Source of the DNA: Trifolium pratense
Taxonomy: Eukaryota; Streptophyta; Magnoliopsida; Fabales; Fabaceae
Reading direction: 5' to 3'
Assembly: GCF_020283565.1 (NCBI RefSeq)
Contig: NC_060065.1
Location: forward strand, 16,840,866 to 16,904,865
DNA length: 64,000 nucleotides
Each line of letters begins with the position of its first letter. Within the stretch, counting starts at the first letter, position 1. The notes below the pieces were generated by a model, which searched no databases, was not told the DNA's origin, and saw only the letters and a list, made by a program, of their open reading frames with translations. Shown in pieces: positions 25,601 to 35,960 of this stretch. The position numbers and the translations under genes are program-made.

Positions 25601-25976
25601 TAAAATATTTTCAAAATTATTATCTTAATTACAAACGTAATGGCTACACCAAAAAATGTTGCCAATACGTAATGGGGACATTTGATAATTGTTCCCTTTG
25701 CTTAATCTTTAAGGCAACAATCATAGACTGTAAATAAATTTGGCAACGGGTAATAACTGTTGCCTAACATTTTCCGAATAACTGTTCCCTGTTCTTTATA
25801 ACTTAGGCGACAGTTTTAAAAAGTGTGCCCAAAACGCGAAAAAACTGTAACCTTAGACAATAGGTAACGCTCGCTTATAAAACAGGTGAAAACTGTTCCC
25901 TATACTTTTAGACAACAATTTTCATGGTTTAGGCTACACTTTTGACCTGTGGTCGAAAAGCAAAAATGTTGTAGTG
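22654..25976. mobile_element. CACTA (En/Spm) transposon, non-autonomous
   Basis: Ends CACTACAACA and TGTTGTAGTG, flanked by the 3-bp duplication cta (22651-22653 and 25977-25979). Subterminal regions carry many copies of short motifs such as 'aactgttgcc', 'aactgttccct' and 'ggcaaca' in both orientations, as expected for transposase binding. No TNP2 or tnpA coding region is recognisable in 3.3 kb. The middle holds a MITE and a leader-like segment with TAGGGTTT motifs (23450-23640). Splicing the element out rejoins the flanking GC-rich 'gccacgcg' series. Confidence 0.9.
22966..23259. mobile_element. Stowaway-like MITE inside the CACTA element
   Basis: Ends ctccctccggtcctttttat and, inverted, acttcggtccttattataag, with TA at the borders. 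The inner segment 'aaggaacactttgaaaaaa' is inverted as 'ccaaagtgttcctt'. About 290 bp, AT-rich, no coding capacity. This is the Stowaway/Tc1-mariner pattern. Confidence 0.75.
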
Positions 25977-26312
25977 CTAGATGAATATGAGCCACGCGCC
26001 GGATGAACAATCAACACGCGCCACACGCATAAAACATATACTCCTCAAGACAATTCCTCACAGCCCGGCATCGCGCGCCACCAAACCATGCGCCCCGCGC
26101 CGCGCACAAAGAACATATCTAATTTCTTCAAAAACTCTTCAAATCTTCACCTAGTTTTATAAGAGATTTGAAAGAGAGAAAAATATTGGTTCTCATAAAC
26201 CAAGATCAGAAACAATCTGACCAACAAAAGAAGTTGAAGCAATTGTCTTGCACTTGCATACAAGAAACTCCAAATATCTCTTTGCACATATATGATTTCT
26301 CACTAATCTAAT

Positions 26313-26936
26313 TGTTGTGAATTCTTTAATAATCACACCAATAATCTTGATGTGTGGAGCAAATCGAATAAGCAATCAAAAACGTGGAAATAACAATAAT
26401 AATCACGAACAAAAGATAAGCGATAAAACTGTAAAGAACACGAAGCAAATGTTTACCCAGTTCAGTCAAAACGACCTACTCTGGGGGAGAGAGCCACTCT
26501 CCGTTCCACTATCAATGAAAAGCTTGATTACAAAGATTCAATACAAGAGTTGCAAGAATTTAGAGTTTTCCTAAATTCTACCCTTTTCCCGAATCTCTCC
26601 CCGTGACCAAGAGATTCAATCAATAAGTGTTTACAAGGTGATGAATCAATCCCCAACCCTAGAGTATGCCCAAGAGAAGTTCTCTAATAAACCCTAGTCT
26701 TTTGTTGGCTTTAGAAACCCTAAAATCACCTTAAAAAAACAGAAAAACGCAAGCAGCATCATTATATAATCGCGCCCGCGCCCAGCTCAGGGGGGGTTTG
26801 CGCCCGGCTCAGATGGCAGTGAGCAAGGCTTCATTTTTCTTCTTCTGCTGAGCCCAGCTCAGGCTTGCTACGCCCAGCTCCAACACCAGATGCAAAACTC
26901 TGTTTTTTCTGCTTAATTTGAAGGCATAATCCAACA
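26313..26936 (-). mobile_element. Sirevirus/copia-type solo LTR
   Basis: Starts TGTTGTGAATTC and ends ...TAATCCAACA, flanked by ctaat (26308-26312 and 26937-26941). On the minus strand it begins TGTTGGATT, like the Sirevirus LTR at 59759-60726 (TGTTGGGTT). Both contain 'acccagttcagt' followed by 'cctactctggggga'. Length 624 bp, no interior, hence a solo LTR. On the minus strand a GC-rich patch with repeated 'cccagctca' (26770-26880) precedes a TATA-like attatataat at 26761-26770. Confidence 0.85.
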
Positions 26937-27776
26937 CTAATAACAGTTATTATACAATTTGTTGTCTCTAGTTTAGAGCTGAGAAGCAACTTCCTCCTTT
27001 TTCCGATTTTGTTGTAAACACCTTTAATCTTCTTTAGGCTTGAGGAAGGATTACTAGGTTGCTTAATTAGTTGGTGTAGTTAGATGATTGGGTTTGTGTG
27101 CACAATTTGAGAGGGTATCTCAGACACATTGTAATCTATCTAGATCAAAAAGGTTGTGCAGGATTTGGGAGGATATACCAAACACTAGTGAACTCTCACA
27201 AGTTTGTGAGGCCCGGAGTAGTTCACCTTGAGTGAACTAGTATAATTTGTTGTGTGTCTCAATCTTCTTTCTATTCTCTTTTATTTTCTGTAGATTGACT
27301 TAATCTACACACCAAGCATAAGTTTTCAGTTTCACACCTCAAAGAATCATATCTATCAATATTGATAAATTTTGATTATCAAAAAAAAATATCTATCAAT
27401 ATTGATTCGTTTCTTTTAGAGAGTAAGAAGCAATTTTAAAAAAGGTTACAATTCAACCCCTGCCCCTCTCTTGTGACTAGCACACACAATATTTTTACTT
27501 CAATCGGGACAATAAAATTGAACTTTATTAGTTGAGAAAAGAATTTAATTTTGAAAAGCAAAATTCTAGAGTGCAGTCACGAGATTGATTGCACATAGAA
27601 GTCTCCCCTTATTCAAAAGACAACTTTGAAGGGGAACATTCTTTTTTTTTTTTTGTGGTGAGCAATTTGATTTCAAGACACCTTTCATGGGGACCATTTT
27701 TATCTGTTAGTAAAGAAGGCATCTTCTAGCGCAATTGAGACATATCCAATAAAGAACACATGCATATACATATGAA

Positions 27777-28424
27777 CAGGGCCGGTTTCGAGATTTTGGA
27801 GGCCCAGGACAAATAATAAAAATGGACCCTTAATAAAGTAAAAAATTAACAAGAACATTATTTATTTAAATTGTAAATAGTATCAACAACATAAAAAATA
27901 GTCATTTATCTGTGTAATTAACATAAAGAAAAAGTCATTACACATTGTTGAAATTGAACTGATAAATAAAAATGAACCGATAATTATTAAAAACGAGTAA
28001 ATCTTTTATTTAAAGAAATAACAAAATGTAGTTTTCTAAAAATAAAACAGTGAAGTTTTTTTTGGAACAATAGCGAAGTTATTTATAAACTAATAGAAAT
28101 ATTTTTTTATAGAAAAATTCATCATATTTAAAAAAAATTGAAATAATTTGTGTAATGTTCGGACCTTGACATATATTATTAAAATTCTCTAATATTTATT
28201 TGTTGGTTGTAAATGGATGGCAATGATTGAACTCGCAACCCCAATATGTTGGTCCTTTAAGCCTATGCACGCGCCACTATGCCAATGAGTGTTTCATGTA
28301 AAATTATTTCTAGATAAATACTTAACCAATTATTTGTGTTGTGGGCCTAAAAAAATTTTGAGGCCCCAAAAAAATTGAGGCCCTAGGCTGTGGGCCTGGT
28401 TGCCCACCCTCAAAACCGGGCCTG
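27777..28424. mobile_element. hAT-type non-autonomous transposon
   Basis: Ends CAGGGCCGGTTTCGAG and, inverted, CAGGCCCGGTTTTGAG, with a perfect 8-bp duplication catatgaa (27769-27776 and 28425-28432). AT-rich interior, no transposase frame. Repeats of 'gaggcccc'/'gggcct' lie at both subterminal regions. Confidence 0.9.
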
Positions 28425-28838
28425 CATATGAAATTTTGTGTTGTTTATATTCTTTAACAAAAAGAACTCGGACAGCGCCGTTCATTTCTGCAGCTTATTT
28501 GACTTTTATGTGTTTGAATTATTTGGACTAAGTAATCACAGGTTATTCAGAAACTCAGAACAGATTTTATCACAATTGCTGGACAAGGTCAAACTTTATT
28601 CATACCGATGGTTGAAACCTACAAATTTTAATTTTATTATCAATTACTATAGCCTGTGATCGAGTCCGTTTCCATGTTTGGTCCTGTTGTAACTTTGCTT
28701 TCATGATTATTATCTGGTTGTTGTATTTGTAAATTTTTTTATAGTCTTTTTCATTACACCTTGTGCGGGTATCTCATTTTTTCTTGTTAAAAAGAATTAT
28801 TATGCAATAAATGCAACGCCTTGGGTTTGAATCTAAAA

Positions 28839-28894
<56 letters not shown>

Positions 28895-29520
28895 GAATTT
28901 TATGTGATATTAGCCTTCGTCTACAAATAAAATATAATTTGTTTCAAATATTATAAGGTTAAATATATTTTTGGTTCCTATAGTTTTCTAGAATTTTCAT
29001 TTTAATTCTTGAAGATTTTTTTGACACTTTTTAGTGCCGAAAGTTTTTTCCGTCAATGTTTTTAGTCCCTACATTCATTCAACTCGTGCATACCATTTTA
29101 ATTTTTTTTTTTCTGCGGTCATGTTTAGTACATTATATGAATCTTTGTTACAAAAGTTTAAATTTTTTTAACAAAAGATGAATTAAATATGAATTTTTTA
29201 GTTTTTTGCACATAAAAATTCATAAATAATTCATCTTATCTTAAACAATTCTAAATTTTTATCGAAGATGTTATTATAATATTATAAACTTGAATACAAA
29301 AAATCATTCAAAAATGTGAAAGTATACACGAGTTGACTCAAAAATGTGAAAAAATCTTTATAGACTAAAATAAAAATTTTAAAAAACGACTAAAAACATA
29401 TTCAAGACAACATTAAATCATATTGATTGGAACTGCTTGTACAGTTGTACCTTGCATGTCTGAGAATGTTCAAGGTAACAAGCTGCGGCCGAGATAAATC
29501 TAACTGTCAATTGTAAAGCG
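28425..29520. other. Intergenic stretch with a microsatellite and MITE-like sequence
   Basis: A pure (AT)n tract of 46 bp runs from 28845 to 28890. From about 28966 (ggttaaatatatttttggtt) to about 29402 (gactaaaaacatattc, inverted relation) the ends form a weak inverted repeat of the kind seen in palindromic 'ggtccct' MITEs. No gene is seen. Confidence 0.5.
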
Positions 29521-29680
29521 ATTTGTGGGCCGTTCCTCATGATTAATAAACAAACAAATAAATAAATAAATAGTATAAAATAGTCCATGCATAGCACGAG
29601 TACATGCTTGATTACTAAAATTCATAGTGCACACTAATATATTTTTTGGTAAAAATAGTCTAGAGTAATATATACAGTGC

Positions 29681-29832
29681 TCCATATGGTCTTAAATATA
29701 AAAAAAAAAAAAATTACATTTTAGATTTGTTGAAAATCTAATATATTTGGGTCATATTATAAACCAGATATATTAAATTCTTAATAAATCTAAAAAGTAA
29801 TTTTTTTTGTATATTTAAGACTACAGAGAGTA
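29681..29832. mobile_element. Small Stowaway-like MITE
   Basis: Ends ctccatatggtcttaaatat and its near inverse atatttaagactacagagag. Both halves mirror each other inward (ttagatttgttgaaaatcta and ttcttaataaatctaaa). Borders are TA-rich. About 150 bp, non-coding. Confidence 0.6.
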
Positions 29833-30900
29833 GTAACTAACTAGTGTGCATTTTTGGGCTTTTCCCTTTTATGTGCAAAAACAAAATGGTGTGCATTTTT
29901 TAGGCCTGAGGATCGGTCGGGTTCGAACCGAAAATCACCAAACCGATAAAAACCACAACTATTTAATTTGGACCCAATTTCGACCGTCTGCATCTTCAGT
30001 TTGCTCGAGTGTCGGGTCGTTCGGTTGGCGGGTAGAACGGATCGGTTATTATGGGTTTGATTGAAATTTTATTTACATCTAAAACTCCATTATAAAAAAA
30101 TTCATAATTTTCAAATAGTTCAATGTCTCGTACATAATACAACAAATGATAGAAGAACATACTAAATGAAAAAAACAAAAAAAAGGTGGGATGCATTCAC
30201 TTTCAAATTTATAGATTTAAAGACAATAATAGATCAAGTAAACGAGAAATATAAATTTAAAGAGATTGAGAATATATTAGAATGTCTTTCACACATTCTT
30301 CATCAACATATTATAAGTTTGTAAAATATAATATTCATCTCCTACATAAAAAATGGATAAAAACAACAAAGTGAAGAGTATATGAGATTGTGAGGGAGAA
30401 AAGAAAAAAAGTTTTTGTTATTATAAATGTATTGTTGCCCCATAACACTGAAAATATTATTAATTTATTCATGCACGTTTCACGTGGCTGTATTTCTAAT
30501 CATAATTTCATTTCAAGTCCAACTAAAAAAAGGGTTTACACTTTAAAGTGACCAAAATATAAAATAACAATCTTCTAAGTTTAATCTTTAATTTGTTTTT
30601 ATTATACTTTTAATCCCCGAAAAATTATCATACACTTAGTTTTGGTTCATATTGTTAATTTAACGTGTATTTTTGAATGATTTTTTTGTAGGTATGTTTA
30701 GAACATTATAAAAAGTTTTTCTTAAAAAACGAATTCAAAATTTGATTTCTTGGTTATGATTTTCGTTAGTTTTATCTTGAAATTTTGATGTTTAAAAAAT
30801 TCATAAACAGTGGAAGATGGGTATTGTTGTCCAAGATAAAAATGTGTACCTTGCTAATTTATACTTTCATGTTTTTAGGTGCGCCTAAATTATCAAACAC

Positions 30901-30954
<54 letters not shown>

Positions 30955-31069
30955 CAACTCTGTTTCATAATAACCAATAGACCAAATACCAATTCATCAG
31001 TGGAAAGAAAAACGTCAACTCCTCCCATCAAAACCTTTGGCAGAATTTAAACCAAAACTAGAGATTCTG
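29833..31069. promoter_or_regulatory. Upstream region of the UGT gene (copy A)
   Basis: From about 30600 on it matches the region upstream of the pseudogene copy (53400-53700). In that copy a plain tctatatatatagacac TATA-type box precedes the leader. Here the same position is a 40-bp pure (TA)n tract (30905-30944), followed by a cacacaca stretch and the shared leader 'aactctgtttcataataac'. The tract ends 125 bp before the start codon. A GC-richer patch with 'cggttcgg'-like words lies at 29900-30060, of unknown origin. Confidence 0.5.
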
Positions 31070-32575
31070 ATGGAATCCTTTGGTATCAAAGTTGAAGCTC
31101 AAGAAATGCTAAATGCTGTTTTTCTCCCATTCATATCAAAAAGTCACCTCCTTTTCGTAGTAGACATAGCAAGGCTTTTCGCCATGCATGGTGTAGATGT
31201 CACCATAATCACCACACCATCAAATGCAGCCATTTTTCAAACCTCAATCGACCGCGACTCAACTCGCGGTCGTTCCATTAGAACACATGTTGTCAAGTTT
31301 CCACAAGTACCTGGTTTGCCACAAGGAATGGAAAGCTTCAATGCTGACACTCCTAACGAAATACGTTCCAAAATCTATCAGGGATTGATGGTTCTTCAAG
31401 AGCAATTCAAACAACTGTTCCGCAACATGAAACCTGATTTCATAGTCACAGACATGTTTTATCCTTGGACTGTTGATATTGCTGATGAGTTGGGAATTCC
31501 AAGGTTGATTTGTATTAGTGGAAGTTACTTTGCTCATTCTGCAATGAACTCTGTTGAAGTATTTGCGCCTCATGCGAAAGTTAATTCGGATAGTGAGAGT
31601 TTTCTGCTTCCTGGGTTGCCTCACAAGGTGGAAATGACGCGTTTGCAACTTCCGGATTGGCTTCGAGCACCAAATGATTATACTTATTTGATGAAGATGA
31701 TTAAAGAATCAGAGAGAAAAAGCTATGGATCATTGTTTGATAGCTATCATGAGATTGAAGGTACTTATGAGGACCATTACAAAACAACAATGGGAACCAA
31801 GAGTTGGGGTGTGGGACCAATTTCTTTGTGGGTGAACCAAGATAATTCGGATAAGGCTAGCAGAGGGCATAGTATAGAACAAGATGCAGAAGAAGACGAG
31901 GTTCTTAAGTGGCTTGATTCTAAAGAAGAGGATTCTGTTCTCTATGTTAGTTTTGGTAGCATGAACAAGTTCCCTAGTTCTCAACTTGTTGAAATAGCTC
32001 ATGCACTTGAAGATTCGGGCAAAGATTTCATTTGGGTTGTAAGAAAAATCGAAGATGGCGAAGATGGTGGTTTTTTGAGGGAGTTTGAGAAGAGAGTAAA
32101 GGAAAGAAACAAGGGCTATTTGATTTGGGGTTGGGCACCACAACTTCTGATACTAGAACATGCTGCAGTTGGAGCTGTGGTGACTCATTGTGGGTGGAAT
32201 ACTATTATGGAAAGTGTGAATGCAGGTTTGCCATTGGCTACTTGGCCTCTTTTCGCCGAACAATTTTACAACGAAAGGTTGTTGGTTGATGTGTTGAAGA
32301 TTGGTGTGGCAGTTGGAGCAAAGGAATGGAGGAATTGGAATGAGTTTGGAGATGATGTGGTGAAGAGGGAGGATATAGGAAAAGCAATTTGTTTGTTGAT
32401 GGGAAGTGGAGAAGAGTGTTTGGAAATGAGGAGAAGAGCCAAAGCACTTAGTTGTGCTGCAAAGAAAGCTATAGAGTTTGGTGGTTCTTCTCACACCAAA
32501 TTAAAGGAACTAATTGAGGATCTCAAGTTATTCAAACTTGAAAAGGTTAAGAACAAATTGGAGGAAGTGGCTTAG
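31070..32575 (+). CDS. UDP-glycosyltransferase, UGT73P-like (triterpenoid saponin type)
   Basis: Single-exon family 1 glycosyltransferase, 501 residues (family 470-500). It transfers a sugar from a UDP-sugar to a small lipophilic acceptor in the cytosol. Motifs: putative catalytic His26 in PFISKSHLL, partner Asp128 in VTDMFYPW, and a complete 44-residue PSPG donor-binding box at 355-398 (WAPQ...HCGWN...E...WPLFAEQ). The box ends in Gln, common in glucose users but not decisive. PFISxSHxxxxVD at the N-terminus and SWGVGPISLW mid-protein resemble legume soyasapogenol glucuronide galactosyltransferases (UGT73P2 type). The start is the first ATG in frame; the upstream in-frame stretch has none. 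Odd points: Phe replaces the usual Pro after the His motif, and Cys appears at two C-terminal sites (KAICLL, ALSCAAK) where the duplicate has Gly. Likely functional; substrate not provable here. Confidence 0.9.
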   Translation: MESFGIKVEAQEMLNAVFLPFISKSHLLFVVDIARLFAMHGVDVTIITTPSNAAIFQTSIDRDSTRGRSIRTHVVKFPQVPGLPQGMESFNADTPNEIRSKIYQGLMVLQEQFKQLFRNMKPDFIVTDMFYPWTVDIADELGIPRLICISGSYFAHSAMNSVEVFAPHAKVNSDSESFLLPGLPHKVEMTRLQLPDWLRAPNDYTYLMKMIKESERKSYGSLFDSYHEIEGTYEDHYKTTMGTKSWGVGPISLWVNQDNSDKASRGHSIEQDAEEDEVLKWLDSKEEDSVLYVSFGSMNKFPSSQLVEIAHALEDSGKDFIWVVRKIEDGEDGGFLREFEKRVKERNKGYLIWGWAPQLLILEHAAVGAVVTHCGWNTIMESVNAGLPLATWPLFAEQFYNERLLVDVLKIGVAVGAKEWRNWNEFGDDVVKREDIGKAICLLMGSGEECLEMRRRAKALSCAAKKAIEFGGSSHTKLKELIEDLKLFKLEKVKNKLEEVA

Positions 32576-33371
32576 GGAGAATTAATTGCAATTTTGGTAT
32601 GAACTTTCTAAGCATCATTCTACAATGGAACTATGTGTTAGAACTCTTATTATAGGAGAGGGCAAAGTTAGTTATGCAGTTATGTTTTTTAATTTAAATT
32701 ATGTGTGTCAGTTATGTGTGACAGTTAAGTGTGTTTTATGTTTTAAGAATAAAATAGGGAAAGACAAGGGTAATTGGTTATTGTGTAGTTAATTAAGTGG
32801 TTATTGGGAGAACCATGATAACCTAGTCATTGTTTAGCGTGCCCTTGTTCTGTCTTTCCTTTGTAACAGTGTCAGTGTCAGTGTCTATGTAAACATATTG
32901 TGTTTGTGTTTGTATGCATCTATGACTAAGAATATCCCTTCTTCAGATGTTAGATCAATGATATTATGTTGTTAATTCATAAATAATTTACCTTTGCTAC
33001 CAGTTTCTAACACTATTATGTTGATCAGAATATTCAGAATTTTGTGTCATTGAATACTCTACAACTTGTGAAAATAGATTCTCATTACTTCTTGAACTAG
33101 TTTAGTTGAATCATGAAGCACAGACACAAATACGGACACGAAACAAACATTGAGACGTCAACAAGTATAATAATTTGAGAAAATGACATAACTCAGCGTA
33201 ATCATACGTGTCGGTGTCGTGTCAGTATCCGACACTGACGCATGTTCGACACCGGGACACGCCTAATTTAAGAAGTGTTTGTGCTTGAAACATAAACTTA
33301 TAATGTATTTATACATATACATTCATGTACTCTAGACATGTATATAAAAGCACCATCTATAATTTAATCAT
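32576..33371. other. 3' region of the UGT gene
   Basis: Matches 54516-55130 downstream of the pseudogene copy, so it belongs to the duplicated segment. Short near-repeats of 'gtgtcagt' lie around 32868-32885. The 3' UTR and terminator are presumably here (AATAAA-like 'aataaaat' at about 32749). No second gene is seen. Confidence 0.55.
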
Positions 33372-34232
33372 GGAAAATTCTATGGTGCATTCTTTATTTG
33401 GGCTGTTTTGATACATTCCTAATCTGATTAATAAGGATACAGTGTTGACTTAGTTATTGTCAAATATAATTATATGGTACAAACCACTTACCATGTATCC
33501 TAATATGTATTAATATTGCAATTAAGTCCTTATCATATTAAAATTGACAAAATCATCTTAATCTTTATATTGATTTATTAATTTCAATTGTTATTGTGAA
33601 AATCAATTAAAACAACATCACAACAACATCATCATTGTTCAGTTCAAACAATAGCTTCTTCCATTCATATTAAAAAAAAAACTCTTGTTCTTCTATCATA
33701 ATCGTCGATCTGGGTTCACAAAATAAATCAAAAAAATATTGCTTTATCCTTCTCCTGAATTATTGGATCTGATTTATTAAAGGAAGTTCATGGTGTAGAT
33801 GTATGAATCTTAATGAGTTATCTTCAAGTACAATAATACAGAAAAAATTACAAAAATAATAGATCTGAGTTAATATATATGGATTTAAATGTTGCAAAAT
33901 AAGAACGAACATATCACTTCATCAACGAATCAAATGCAACAGTTTTGTTGATGCTTGGGTAATTGTTGAACTGTTTTCAAGCTTTTGAAAAATATGATTT
34001 TAGGTTTTTTGTTTTGAACCATTTGAATCAAAATTAAAATTGGTTTTTGTTATCTTTCTGGGTAATTAATTGCTATTCTCGACGTTTAAATAGATCTGAA
34101 ATCGTCGGATTTAAAGTTGGATCGCGGGTCTGAAACCGGGTCGGAATGACCCGGCTGGAGGTTGAAGAGGATGTTATATATTTCTATTGACGATCGGTTT
34201 ATATATACGACATGCTGCATACATTAATAATA

Positions 34233-34440
34233 TGTATTCTTGCGGCTGAGTGGTTCAAGTCTTTGTCCGTTGCTACCACGTCAGGGGTTCAATCGCCTTT
34301 TGCAACATTTTTTGAATTAATTGTATATAGAAAAGCCTTCTACAGAAAAAAAAAAAAAAAAAAACTTTTGTATGTAACCACGGTTTCGAGCACAGAACCT
34401 TTAAGCCTTGGATACTTCAATTAACCACTTGGCCATGATC
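34233..34440. mobile_element. SINE and an abutting inverted tRNA-like head inside the MULE
   Basis: Plus strand: an A-box-like gcggctgagtggttcaag (34242) and B-box-like ggggttcaatcgcc (34284), then a body and a 20-base A run at about 34345-34364. Directly after it, on the minus strand, a second head reads 'tggccaagtggtta' (about 34431-34418) and 'gctcgaaacc' (about 34391-34382). The two units therefore face each other across the A run. Confidence 0.65.
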
Positions 34441-35149
34441 ATTAATCAACAGGTGTAGCACTCTATATGTATAATATATAGTTCTGTTAGAGTTAATACA
34501 TTATAGTATTTATCATTTTAATAATATAATTATCTCAATTAAAGTTTTTTTTTCTTTGAAGGAATATGAATTAAAGTTAATTGTTTAATGTTTATGCAAT
34601 TTAATTATTTTGAATTAAACTTCAATGTGAGATATATAATTTTTATTGAATACAGAATAGCTGCAACATCTTTAATTAAGTAAAAATTATTTTGAATCAC
34701 AATTAATTATGATCTTTGACAGTGAATAATTCTACTCTTAAATTTAACATGTGCGCTTATGGCATACGTTAGCAAGACCTTATAAATATTATATATGAAT
34801 CTATGCATTAAAATAAAAATAAATCAAAAATAATAATAAAAAGTTTTATAGAAAGTTTAGTCAATTGATTGACTATTTTTCGGCCCACCCACGATATTTT
34901 TTCTAGTTCTGCCACTGGATGCAATGCTCGCATAATTCAAAATAATTTAGAATTGTTCAAAATATTAGCAAAAAATTTAGAATGAACATTATGAAACGAA
35001 TACGTTAAGGTATATAATATAGAATGAATATTGTATTTAAAATAATTTAAACTATTCAAATTAATTTTTGAGTTGTTCGCTACGAAAATATTATAGTCAC
35101 GTTTCAATTACGATCTTTCTATTATTGAAACATTTGTATTTCCTTATTT

Positions 35150-35960
35150 TTTTCCTAGTGAGTTATACTCCAATTTAACCGAAGGACTATATTAACCCAG
35201 TTTTTGGCCGATGGATATACTCCGGTTGAAGTTAATCACTAAAAAATTATAAAAATAAAGTAAAATTAAAAAATAAAGTATAATTTGACTTAAGAATATA
35301 CTCCGGTTAAACTGAAGCATTATTAACCTTAGTATTTAACCGAAGATTATACTCTGGTTCAACTGAAACACTATTAACGTAGTCTTTGGCTAAGTATTTT
35401 ACTTCGGTCGAAGTCAATGACTTAAAAATTATAAAAAAGCGTTAAAATTTAAAAATAAAGTATAATTAGACTTAAGATTATACTCTAGTTTAACTGAAGT
35501 ACTATTTACCCTAGTATTTGTGTGAAGATTATACTCAGGTTCAACTGAAGTACTATTAACCTTTGTGAGTTATACTCTAGTTGATGTTAATGACTTAAAA
35601 ATTAAGTAAAACATATAAATCTTAAAAATTAAGTATAGTTTTACCTAAGATTATACTCGCGTTGAACTGAAACATTATTAACCCTAGCCTTTTAACTTTT
35701 AATTTTTTTAAAATATCCTTGTTCAAAATTTTTTTTTTAAAATATCGAAAATTAAGTATAGTTTTACCTAAGACTATTACATTTTAATTAATTATATTTA
35801 ATTTTTTACTTTATTTATAGAATTTTTAGGTCATTAAATTCAACCAGAGAATAATTATAAGTCAAAGACTATGATTAATAGTACTTCAGTTCAACTGAAG
35901 TATAATCTTAAATAAAAAAAAATGGTTAATTGTGCTTTAGTTGAATCAAAATATAATCTT
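35150..35960. repeat. Degenerate repeat block ('tatactc-ggtt-aactgaag')
   Basis: At least eight irregularly spaced units (period roughly 50-130 bp) carry a core like 'attatactccggttcaactg' followed by 'aagtactattaacc' and 'atgacttaaaaattataaaa'. Near 35885-35910 the core appears inverted (acttcagttcaactgaagt, itself a palindrome). It lies in the centre of the MULE. No coding content. Confidence 0.7.

Larger units (their letters stand above)
21763..26953 (-). mobile_element. Athila-like gypsy LTR fragment, itself interrupted
   Basis: Begins TGATAAGAAATTGACGAG and has the layout of the Athila LTR at 39416 (TGATGAAAGC...): 'gggatatcgtccatagggat' here corresponds to 'tatcgtatccacagggac' there. 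It is therefore read on the minus strand. A CACTA element (22654-25976) and a solo LTR (26313-26936) split it. A stretch tatacaat lies at both outer edges (about 21755-21762 and 26951-26958) and may include the target duplication, but the far end lacks the usual CA, so that border is uncertain. Confidence 0.55.
20955..27502 (+). mobile_element. Copia LTR (probable solo LTR) split by nested insertions
   Basis: The left part starts TATTGAGGAAATCTACC and runs to about 21762. The right part resumes near 26954 and ends ...TTTTTACTTCA at 27502. Start (TGTTGAGG... there) and end (CTACTTCA there) match the solo LTR at 18390-20070, and 'acaattcaacccctgcccct' lies near the end. Possible 5-bp flanks are atcaa (20950-20954) and atcgg (27503-27507), differing by two G/A changes. 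The original LTR was about 1.36 kb; the rest is inserted DNA. Confidence 0.65.

Noticed and set aside
31259..32494. Minus-strand open frames opposite the UGT
   Set aside because: Antisense shadows of the UGT coding sequence with no family features.
34233..34300. tRNA-Ser/Leu-like gene
   Set aside because: Same reasoning: boxes are present but the sequence continues into an A-tailed body inside a MULE.
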